Of a stretch of 64,000 bases of DNA, positions 21,422 to 28,795 are shown piece by piece (positions within the stretch are counted from its first letter, which is position 1; each line of letters opens with the position of its first letter). A program made the position numbers and the translations under genes. Source of the stretch: an uncultured Clostridia bacterium. GTDB taxonomy: Bacteria; Bacillota; Clostridia; Oscillospirales; Ruminococcaceae. The notes beneath the pieces were generated by a model. That model saw nothing but the letters and a program-made list of their open reading frames with translations, searched no databases and was not told the origin of the DNA. The stretch is from assembly GCA_947625615.1 (NCBI GenBank), contig CANQPB010000003.1, positions 45,852 through 109,851 of the forward strand, in the 5' to 3' direction.

Positions 21422-22213
21422 ATGGCAGAATTTGCTAACAATCCTTACGGCTTCAAAGAGGCCGTAACGGTGCAGGCAGAGCGCGTTTTCGACAGCTGTT
21501 CCGACCGCGACTGCCTTGAAGACCTGGAGGTCGTCTTTCCCGACGCCTCTGCGGCAGCGCTCGTCAACGACGCGGTTTACGCAAAAGCCCGCTGCGTTGA
21601 GGTCACCAGCGCCTACTTTTCGATAGAGCCCATACAGTTCAACAAGGGCTTCTATTCGGTCGACATTACTTACACCTTCAACATCGGGGTTGAGCTGTCG
21701 ACGTCGACGCAGCCCTCGGCCCCTACGAACACGGTAAACGGCACGGCAGCGTTCACGAAAAAGGTGATACTTTACGGCAGCGAGGGCGGCACCAAGCTGT
21801 TTTCATCTGACGTAAACGGCGCGGTCTCACAAAACGGCTGCTGCTACAACAACCCGCCGCGCGCCACCGTCGCCGTGGCCGATCCTATTGTCCTCGGCCT
21901 CAGGCTGGTGACGATTCCCGCCTACAGCGCCTGCACCGACGCCACCTGCGAAACCGCCGTGACGGTTCCCGCAAGAAAATCGGTCTGCGTCACCCTCGGA
22001 ATGTTCTCGGTAGTCTCTCTGTCAAGGAGCGTCCCGGTGATGCTTCCAGCGTTCGACTACGAGGTGCCGTCAAAGGAATGCACCTCGGCGACGGAGAGCC
22101 CCTGCGAGCTTTTCGACAAGATAAGCTTCCCGACGGGGGAGTTTTACCCCAAGGGCCTTGAAGAGGCCGCCGGCGGAAGCGGCTGCGGCTGTCAGCCATC
22201 GCAGAACGGCTAA
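21422..22213 (+). CDS. Cysteine-rich hypothetical protein, possibly surface or spore-coat associated
   Basis: 263 aa, RBS CAGGAGG, 12 Cys including DSCSDRDCLEDL, NGCCY and a C-terminal GSGCGC. Confidence 0.75.
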   Translation: MAEFANNPYGFKEAVTVQAERVFDSCSDRDCLEDLEVVFPDASAAALVNDAVYAKARCVEVTSAYFSIEPIQFNKGFYSVDITYTFNIGVELSTSTQPSAPTNTVNGTAAFTKKVILYGSEGGTKLFSSDVNGAVSQNGCCYNNPPRATVAVADPIVLGLRLVTIPAYSACTDATCETAVTVPARKSVCVTLGMFSVVSLSRSVPVMLPAFDYEVPSKECTSATESPCELFDKISFPTGEFYPKGLEEAAGGSGCGCQPSQNG

Positions 22214-22222
22214 TAAAATGTC

Positions 22223-22251
22223 CACCTCTGTCATATAATTTGACAGAGGTG
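22223..22251 (+). promoter_or_regulatory. Perfect 11-bp inverted repeat overlapping the ymxH ribosome-binding site
   Basis: CACCTCTGTCA-TATAATT-TGACAGAGGTG, 7 nt before the ATG at 22259. Confidence 0.75.
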
Positions 22252-22258
22252 ATTATTT

Positions 22259-22561
22259 ATGCTGTGCAGCTTGTCAGAGCTTCGGCGAAAAGAGATTGTC
22301 GACACCAAAACGGGGGAGATACTCGGCCGGGCGGACGACATAAGATTCGATTCCGAGACATCGGGCGTCGAATCGGTGATAATTTACGGCAGACCGAAGC
22401 TATTCGGCTTTTTGGGGAGGGACGGCGACCTTTCGGTGAAATTCGAGGACATCAGTCTTATAGGCAAGGACGCCGTGCTGGTGACCTCGGCTCAGTACCT
22501 TCCGCCGCCCGAAAGAAAGCCTTTCGGGGAGAAAAATGTCAAAAAACCCGCGGAAGACTGA
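22259..22561 (+). CDS. YlmC/YmxH family PRC-barrel sporulation protein
   Basis: LSELRRKEIVDTKTGEILGRADDIRFD, PRC-barrel-like pattern. Confidence 0.88.
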   Translation: MLCSLSELRRKEIVDTKTGEILGRADDIRFDSETSGVESVIIYGRPKLFGFLGRDGDLSVKFEDISLIGKDAVLVTSAQYLPPPERKPFGEKNVKKPAED

Positions 22562-22589
22562 AAAAGGAAAAAATTTTTTTCAAAAACCC

Positions 22590-22618
22590 TTGCATTTTTC
22601 TTCAGACTGTGCTAAAAT
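22590..22618 (+). promoter_or_regulatory. Sigma-A type promoter for rpsB-tsf
   Basis: TTGCAT-N17-TAAAAT. Confidence 0.7.
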
Positions 22619-22624
22619 TGCTTG

Positions 22625-22795
22625 TAATTCGCACGCCGGGTCAAAGCGGAGGTGCCCGAAAAACCTCGGGTTATACGCTGCGGAGGGCCAAGAGACCATA
22701 CCTATCGGCTTTCAGCAAAAAAATTCTGGCCTCTGTTCTCCTGAAATTCCGGCGGAGGGTTAAAAAATTTTTAAACCAAACAGGAGGTTACTACC
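22625..22795 (+). promoter_or_regulatory. Long, potentially structured 5' leader of rpsB
   Basis: ~170 nt between promoter and ATG; hairpin CCCGA-aaaacc-TCGGG (22655-22670) and near-palindrome GGTTAAAAAATTTTTAAACC (22758-22777) just before the RBS. Confidence 0.5.
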
Positions 22796-23530
22796 ATGGC
22801 AGTAGTATCAATGAAGCAGCTTCTTGAGGCCGGCGTTCATTTCGGACACCCTTCAAGAAGATGGAACCCGAAGATGGCTCCCTACATCTTCACAGAGAGA
22901 AACGGAATCTATATCATCGACCTGCAGAAGACCGTTCGCAAGCTTGAGGAAGCTTACATGTTCGTGCGCGATCTTTCCGCCGAGGGCGGCGAAATAATCT
23001 TCGTCGGCACCAAGAAGCAGGCGAGCGATTCCATTCGCGACGAAGCTCTTCGCGCAAACGCTCATTATGTAAACGCCCGTTGGCTCGGCGGCATGATGAC
23101 CAACTTCAAGACCATTCAGACCAGAATCCGCAGACTTGAGCAGCTCCACAAGATGGAGACCGACGGCACCTTCAATCTTCTCCCTAAGAAGGAAGTCGTA
23201 AAGCTGCAGCTTGAGATCGAAAAGCTCGAGAAATATCTCGGCGGCATCAAGAACATGCAGAAGCTTCCCTCCGCGCTGTTCATCGTTGACCCCAAGCGCG
23301 AGAAGATCGCCGTTTCCGAAGCGAGAAAGCTCGGTATTCCTATCGTCGCTATCGTCGACACCAACTGCGATCCCGATGAGGTCGATTACGTGATCCCCGG
23401 CAACGACGACGCTATCCGCGCGATCAAGCTCATCTCCGGCGCTATTGCCGACGCCATTATCGAAGGCCGTCAGGGCGAAACCGCCGCCGAGGGTGAAGAA
23501 GCTCCCGTCGTTGACGAGACCGAGGAATAA
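22796..23530 (+). CDS. rpsB: 30S ribosomal protein S2
   Basis: [36 protein letters not shown]. Confidence 0.98.
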   Translation: MAVVSMKQLLEAGVHFGHPSRRWNPKMAPYIFTERNGIYIIDLQKTVRKLEEAYMFVRDLSAEGGEIIFVGTKKQASDSIRDEALRANAHYVNARWLGGMMTNFKTIQTRIRRLEQLHKMETDGTFNLLPKKEVVKLQLEIEKLEKYLGGIKNMQKLPSALFIVDPKREKIAVSEARKLGIPIVAIVDTNCDPDEVDYVIPGNDDAIRAIKLISGAIADAIIEGRQGETAAEGEEAPVVDETEE

Positions 23531-23555
23531 TTCATTATCAGGAGGAAGTAAATAT

Positions 23556-24467
23556 ATGGCAAATATTACCGCTAAGGACGTCTCCGCTCTCCGCGAGAGA
23601 ACGGGCGTCGGAATGATGGACTGCAAAAAGGCGCTCGTCGAGGCCGACGGCGACTTTGAAAAAGCAATAATTATACTTCGCGAAAAGGGCCTTGCCACCC
23701 AGGCCAAGAAGGCCGGCAGAGTTGCCGCCGAGGGTCTTGTTATAGCCGCCGTCGAAGGCAATGTCGGCGCTATCGTCGAGGTCAATTCCGAGACCGACTT
23801 TGTCGCCAACACCGACGACTTTAAGAATTTTGTCACCACCGTTGTAAAGACGGTTATCGCCGCCAATCCCGCCGACGTCGACGCCCTCAAGGCCGCCAAG
23901 GCGGTAGGCTCCGAGATGACCGTTGAGCAGGAGCTCCAGGAGCTCTTCCTCAAGATCCGCGAAAATATCCAGATCCGCAGATTTGCCCGCCTCGAGGGAA
24001 CTTTGGTTTCCTATGTTCACGGCGGCGGCAGGATCGGCGTTCTTGTCAAGCTCGACACCGATCTCGGCGAGAAAGCCCTTGTCTGCGGCAAGGACGTTGC
24101 GCTTCAGGTAGCTTCGATGAACGCCTCCTACCTCGACAGAGACCATGTCCCCGCCGATGTGCTTGAGGGAGAGAAGAAGATCATGCTCGCTCAGATGTCA
24201 GAGGATCCCAAGATGAAGAACAAGCCCGAGCAGGTTCTTGCCAAGATAGTCGAGGGCAAGATCGGCAAGTATTACAGCGAGAACTGCCTTGTCGATCAGG
24301 AATTCATCAAGGACGGAGACCTTACCGTCGGCAAGTATGTCGAAAAGTGCGCCAAGGAACTCGGCGGCACCATCAAGGTTGCCGACTATGTCCGCTATGA
24401 GCGCGGCGAAGGCATCGCCAAGCGCGAGGACAACTTCGCAGACGAAGTCGCTTCGATGATAAAGTAA
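23556..24467 (+). CDS. tsf: Translation elongation factor Ts
   Basis: ANITAKDVSALRERTGVGMMDCKKAL; RBS AGGAGGAAG. Confidence 0.97.
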   Translation: MANITAKDVSALRERTGVGMMDCKKALVEADGDFEKAIIILREKGLATQAKKAGRVAAEGLVIAAVEGNVGAIVEVNSETDFVANTDDFKNFVTTVVKTVIAANPADVDALKAAKAVGSEMTVEQELQELFLKIRENIQIRRFARLEGTLVSYVHGGGRIGVLVKLDTDLGEKALVCGKDVALQVASMNASYLDRDHVPADVLEGEKKIMLAQMSEDPKMKNKPEQVLAKIVEGKIGKYYSENCLVDQEFIKDGDLTVGKYVEKCAKELGGTIKVADYVRYERGEGIAKREDNFADEVASMIK

Positions 24468-24480
24468 TTTTCCCACGTTT

Positions 24481-24510
24481 AGAGCCTCCGATTTTTCGGA
24501 GGCTCTTTTG
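24481..24510 (+). terminator. Rho-independent terminator after tsf
   Basis: Perfect 10-bp stem AGAGCCTCCG/CGGAGGCTCT followed by TTTTG. Confidence 0.9.
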
Positions 24511-24522
24511 CGTGTTCGGCGT

Positions 24523-24690
24523 TTATCGGATTTCGTCGCCGTGATCGTCACAGTCCTGCGGCTTTTGTGAGATAGGGTGGCGGCGCTCAAGAAAATCCCT
24601 GATATCCCGTGCGTCCATGATCTCGGCGGCCTCCTCGGCGGTGAGGTCTTTAAATTTTGAAAGCCTGTCTTTGTTTTTGATAAAATTCAC
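24523..24690 (-). CDS. Putative 55-aa small protein downstream of the methyltransferase gene
   Basis: GTG-start ORF MNFIKNKDRLSKFKDLTAEEAAEIMDARDIRDFLERRHPISQKPQDCDDHGDEIR; below the ORF-track cutoff; start codon uncertain. Confidence 0.45.
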   Translation of the reverse strand: MNFIKNKDRLSKFKDLTAEEAAEIMDARDIRDFLERRHPISQKPQDCDDHGDEIR

Positions 24691-24748
24691 CCCTTTTGCG
24701 AAGTCTTAAGATATTTTCTGCACAAAAGGGGCTATTATTCAATCTTTG

Positions 24749-25507
24749 TCAGTCCTTGAAGGAAAGTGTAGCCCAAAAGGTGGGGATATTCTTTTCATGC
24801 AAAAAACCGACGCCGTTGGTGTCTTCATAGATAGACGCGAGCCTGAAACCCGCCTCAAGCTGGCCGCCTATCTGCTCCTCGGCGGTGTGGGAAAACTGCA
24901 TGCCGCAGTCGTCGTCCTCCAAAAGCTTTCGCTGCTCGGGATTTACAACCGGGTCAAACGGCAGGAAATTGACTATTTTCGATTCGTCGCTGCCGACGAT
25001 ATAATTAACGCCGTTGTCAAGTCCGCACAAAAGCCTGCCTCCGGGTTTAAGCACCCTGAAGCATTCCCTAAAAACCGGCTTCACCTCGCGAATGTAGCAG
25101 TTTGAAATAGGGTGGAAGATGATGTCAAAGGAGCCGTCCGGGAAGGGGAGCGGCTTTGTCATGTCGGCGCGGACGATTTCGACGGAATAACCCTCCCTGT
25201 CGGCTACCATACGCTCGCTTTCAAGCTGCTTTTGCGAATAGTCGAGAACGGTGCATTCTGCGCCGGCTATCGAAAACAGCGGTATCTGCTGGCCTCCGCC
25301 CGAGGCGAGGCCCAAAAGCTTCTTTCCCTTAAGGTTGCCGAGCCAGGAATGCGGCACCGGCTTTGTCGGCGTCAGCAATACGTCCCACTTTCCGGCGCGG
25401 GCGCTTTCGCAGATCTCGTGCGTTACCGGGACGCCCCATTCCCAGCCCTCGTCTACCCACCTGTCGATGGTCTCGGCGTTTATGTCCTGATAATTTATGA
25501 AATCCAT
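24749..25507 (-). CDS. Class I SAM-dependent methyltransferase
   Basis: LLGLASGGGQQIPLF, LDYSQKQLE, PFPDGSFDIIF, VLKPGGRLLCG. Confidence 0.92.
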   Translation of the reverse strand: MDFINYQDINAETIDRWVDEGWEWGVPVTHEICESARAGKWDVLLTPTKPVPHSWLGNLKGKKLLGLASGGGQQIPLFSIAGAECTVLDYSQKQLESERMVADREGYSVEIVRADMTKPLPFPDGSFDIIFHPISNCYIREVKPVFRECFRVLKPGGRLLCGLDNGVNYIVGSDESKIVNFLPFDPVVNPEQRKLLEDDDCGMQFSHTAEEQIGGQLEAGFRLASIYEDTNGVGFLHEKNIPTFWATLSFKD

Positions 25508-25575
25508 TTTTCAGACCTCCTCACTGCGATGATAGCATAAAACCGCGCAGGGTGTCAATAGCGGCAAGAAAGCCA

Positions 25576-25696
25576 GATGTGGCCCAAAGGCCACATCAAG
25601 AAGATAGAAGTTAGAAATTAGAAGATAGAGTTTAAGGTGTCGCCTGCGGCGACATATTAAATATTTCTAATAATGCGTGCGGAATGGACACTCCCA
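25576..25696 (+). repeat. Intergenic ~121-bp repeat, copy 1
   Basis: Near-identical to 31171-31293: hairpin GATGTGGCC-CAAA-GGCCACATC, TAGAA heptads, hairpin TGTCGCC-TGC-GGCGACA, shared end GCGTGCGGAATGGACACTCCCA. Confidence 0.95.
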
Positions 25697-25744
25697 AAAA
25701 TGCGGCATATAAATTCTTATCTCTGATTTCTGACTGCGGTTCTC

Positions 25745-25773
25745 TTGACGGCTGCCCCTTAATATGATACAAT
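25745..25773 (+). promoter_or_regulatory. Sigma-A type promoter for rsmA
   Basis: TTGACG-N17-TACAAT. Confidence 0.75.
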
Positions 25774-25801
25774 ATTTCAAAATTCATCAAGGAGCCGTTA
25801 A

Positions 25802-26680
25802 ATGAACGATCTATATGAGCCGCAGGTGATAAAATCTATCCTGTCGCGCCACGGATTCACCTTTTCAAAGCGCCTCGGCCAGAATTTTCTGACCGACCCC
25901 ACCGTCTGCCCGAAAATTGCCGAGCTCGGCGGAGCAGAAAGCGGCTGCGGCGTTATCGAGATAGGCCCGGGCATCGGCGTTCTGACAAACGAACTCTGCC
26001 GCCGCGCCGAAAAGGTCGTCGCGATAGAGCTCGATTCAAGGCTGATACCAATTCTTGCCGAGACCCTTTCGGAGCACAAAAACCTAAAAGTCATAAACGC
26101 CGATGTTTTGGATCTCGACCTCAATCATCTTATAGAGGAGGAGTTTCGGGGCATGCCGGTGACGGTCTGCGCCAACCTGCCCTATTACATCACCTCGCCG
26201 ATAGTCATGAAGCTTCTTCAAGACCGCCTCCCGATAAACGCCATAACTACGATGGTTCAGCGCGAGGCCGCAGATCGCCTCTGCGCGCCTTTGGGCACAC
26301 GCGAGGCCGGGGCGGTCACCGTCGCCGTGAACTTTTATTCAAAGCCGGAAAAGCTTTTCGGCGTCGGCCGGCACAGCTTCATGCCCTCGCCGAATGTCGA
26401 CAGCGAGGTCATCAGGCTTAATATCCGCAAGGATCCCGAACAGGTTCCCGACGAAGAGCAGTTTTTCAGGATCGTCCGCGGGCTCTTTACCCTGCGCCGA
26501 AAGACCGTCCTCAACGCGCTTTCCGGCTCCGTTCTGCCCGATAAGGCCGAGGCGAGAAAAGTTCTCGACGCCGCGAAAATCCCGCCCGACGTCCGCCCCG
26601 AGCAGCTTGTGATGTCGGACTTCGTGTCGCTCTGCAAGGTTTACTGCGATAATGCCGAGAAAAGGGAGGCTTCAATATGA
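25802..26680 (+). CDS. rsmA: 16S rRNA (adenine1518-N6/adenine1519-N6)-dimethyltransferase
   Basis: KRLGQNFLTDPTV, EIGPGIGVLT, VCANLPYYITSPI. Confidence 0.97.
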   Translation: MNDLYEPQVIKSILSRHGFTFSKRLGQNFLTDPTVCPKIAELGGAESGCGVIEIGPGIGVLTNELCRRAEKVVAIELDSRLIPILAETLSEHKNLKVINADVLDLDLNHLIEEEFRGMPVTVCANLPYYITSPIVMKLLQDRLPINAITTMVQREAADRLCAPLGTREAGAVTVAVNFYSKPEKLFGVGRHSFMPSPNVDSEVIRLNIRKDPEQVPDEEQFFRIVRGLFTLRRKTVLNALSGSVLPDKAEARKVLDAAKIPPDVRPEQLVMSDFVSLCKVYCDNAEKREASI

Positions 26681-27240
26681 CGCCCCGGGAATTTTTAAAC
26701 TTTATGAACGCCGCGGCCGCGCTTAAAACTACCTACCGCCACAACTACACCGAGCCGGGCCGCCGCGAAAGCGTCGCCGAGCACAGCTGGCGGCTTGCGC
26801 TTATGGCTATGCTTTTAAAGGACGATTTTTCGGATCTCGACATCGATAAGGTCATAAAAATGTGCCTTATTCACGATCTCGGCGAGGCGATCACCGGCGA
26901 CATTCCCTGCTTTGAAAAAACCGCCGACGACGAAAAAACCGAAAGCTCGGCGATATCCCGGCTTCTTTCAATTCTCCCGGAAAATTCGAAAAACAACCTC
27001 AACTCCCTTTATGAGGAGATGAACGCTCAGGCCACCGACGAGGCGAAACTCTATAAAGCCTTCGATTGCCTTGAGGCGGTGATATCCCACAACGAAGCGG
27101 ATATTTCAACCTGGGCGGAAAACGAATACAGTCTGCAGTTTACCCACGGCGCCGACAGGGTGAGCTGGAGCGATTGGCTTAAGGAGCTGAAAGCGGAGAT
27201 AGACAGGGATACAAGGAAAAAAATACGCCGCAATACTTGA
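26677..27240 (+). CDS. HD domain-containing protein (YfbR-like nucleotidase type)
   Basis: ESVAEHSWRLALMA, CLIHDLGEAITGDIPCF. Confidence 0.85.
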   Translation: MTPREFLNFMNAAAALKTTYRHNYTEPGRRESVAEHSWRLALMAMLLKDDFSDLDIDKVIKMCLIHDLGEAITGDIPCFEKTADDEKTESSAISRLLSILPENSKNNLNSLYEEMNAQATDEAKLYKAFDCLEAVISHNEADISTWAENEYSLQFTHGADRVSWSDWLKELKAEIDRDTRKKIRRNT

Positions 27241-27265
27241 CAATTTCGGCGGCCGAGACTATAAT
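27237..27265 (+). promoter_or_regulatory. Consensus sigma-A promoter for asnS
   Basis: TTGACA-N17-TATAAT; the upstream gene's stop codon lies within the -35 hexamer. Confidence 0.85.
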
Positions 27266-27299
27266 AAATCATTATTTGAAGTAAAAAGGAGTCTTTATT

Positions 27300-28688
27300 T
27301 TGAAATATCTCATCGACAGTATCTATAAAAGCGTTCGCGGCGAGGTAACGGATAACACTCTTGTCCCGGGCGCCGAGGTTACGCTTGAGGGGTGGATAAG
27401 AACCAACCGCTCCTCAAATAAGATTGGCTTTATCTCCCTCAACGATGGCTCGTCCTTCAACTGCTGCCAGATCGTCTACGAGGAGGATAAGCTTTCAAAT
27501 TACGACGAGATATCAAAATATCTCACCGGGTGCTCGGTGCGCGTCACCGGCAGCCTTGTCATCACCGAGGGGGCGAAGCAGCCCTTTGAGATCAACGCGT
27601 CGGCCGTCGAGCTTTTAGGCGCCTGCGATTCAAGCTATCCCATGCAGAAAAAGCGCCACAGCCTTGAATTTTTGCGCGAGATCCCTCACCTAAGACCCAA
27701 GACAAACACCTTTATGGCGGTATTTAAGATCCGCTCGGTGGTGTCGCAGTCGCTTCACGAATTTTTCCGCAAAAACGGCTTTACCTATATCCACACCCCG
27801 ATAATCACCGGCAACGACGCCGAGGGCGCCGGCGAATGCTTCACCGTCACCACCCGCGAGGACGGCAACTACGCCGAGGACTTCTTCGGCAAGCACGCCT
27901 GCCTGACTGTCTCGGGCCAGCTGCATGTCGAGCCCTTCGCGCTCGCCTTCGGCAAGGTATACACCTTCGGGCCGACGTTCCGCGCCGAAAATTCCAACAC
28001 GCCCTACCACGCTTCGGAATTCTGGATGATCGAGCCGGAAATGGCGTTCTGCGACCTTAAGGGCGACATGGCCGTCATGGAGGCCATGCTCAAATACGTC
28101 ATTTCCGACGTCATGCAAAGCTGCCGCGACGAACTTGAATTTTTAAACAGCTTCGTCGCCGAAAAGCACGATCTCATCTCAAAGCTTGAAAGCGTCGTCT
28201 CCTCCGATTTCAAGGTGATCACCTATACCGAGGCCGTAGACGCGCTCATCAAAAGCGGCGTGAAATTTGAAAATCCCGTGTCCTGGGGAATGGACTTCAA
28301 CAAGGAGCACGAGGTTTATATCTGCGAGCAGATAGCCAAAGGCCCCGTCTTCCTCATCGATTTCCCGAAGGATATCAAGGCGTTTTACATGAAGCTCAAT
28401 CCCGACGGAAAGACCGTCGCCGCCTGCGACCTTTTGGTGCCCGGCGTGGGAGAGCTCATCGGCGGCTCGCAGCGCGAGGAAAGCTTCGAGCTTTTGGATA
28501 AGCGCATGGACGAGCTCAATATGGAAAAGGACACCCTTGACTGGTATCTCGATCTCAGAAGATACGGCGGAGTGGTGCATTCCGGCTTCGGCCTCGGCCT
28601 TGAGCGGCTTTTGATGTATATCACCGGCGTAGGCAATATTCGCGACGTCCAGGCCTATTCGAGAACGCCTAAAAATCTCAAATTCTGA
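27300..28688 (+). CDS. asnS: Asparagine--tRNA ligase
   Basis: GWIRTNRSSNKIGFISLNDGS, TFGPTFRAENSNT, SGFGLGLERLLMYITG; TTG start. Confidence 0.96.
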   Translation: MKYLIDSIYKSVRGEVTDNTLVPGAEVTLEGWIRTNRSSNKIGFISLNDGSSFNCCQIVYEEDKLSNYDEISKYLTGCSVRVTGSLVITEGAKQPFEINASAVELLGACDSSYPMQKKRHSLEFLREIPHLRPKTNTFMAVFKIRSVVSQSLHEFFRKNGFTYIHTPIITGNDAEGAGECFTVTTREDGNYAEDFFGKHACLTVSGQLHVEPFALAFGKVYTFGPTFRAENSNTPYHASEFWMIEPEMAFCDLKGDMAVMEAMLKYVISDVMQSCRDELEFLNSFVAEKHDLISKLESVVSSDFKVITYTEAVDALIKSGVKFENPVSWGMDFNKEHEVYICEQIAKGPVFLIDFPKDIKAFYMKLNPDGKTVAACDLLVPGVGELIGGSQREESFELLDKRMDELNMEKDTLDWYLDLRRYGGVVHSGFGLGLERLLMYITGVGNIRDVQAYSRTPKNLKF

Positions 28689-28703
28689 GACGATAATAAA
28701 TTC

Positions 28704-28733
28704 GACCCGAGCTGTCCTCGGGTCTGTTTTTTT
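28704..28733 (+). terminator. Rho-independent terminator after asnS
   Basis: GACCCGAG...CTCGGGTC followed by TGTTTTTTT. Confidence 0.92.
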
Positions 28734-28795
28734 ACCGAACCGTGCCGCGACTTGCGCGACTATACTTTTGAATATTCAATCAGGAGCTCCGTAAA

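Noticed and set aside
22853-23953. 366-aa minus-strand ORF across rpsB and tsf
   Set aside because: Fully antisense to two ribosomal/translation genes; low-complexity shadow translation.
25611-25632. CRISPR-like direct repeats (TTAGAAA/TTAGAAG heptads)
   Set aside because: Units are 7 nt, contiguous and without spacers; they are part of the intergenic repeat.
25561-25707. GCGGCA on both sides of repeat copy 1 as a target-site duplication
   Set aside because: The two GCGGCA copies are not adjacent to the repeat ends and the hexamer is common in this GC-rich sequence; not comparable to the abutting 8-bp duplication of copy 2.
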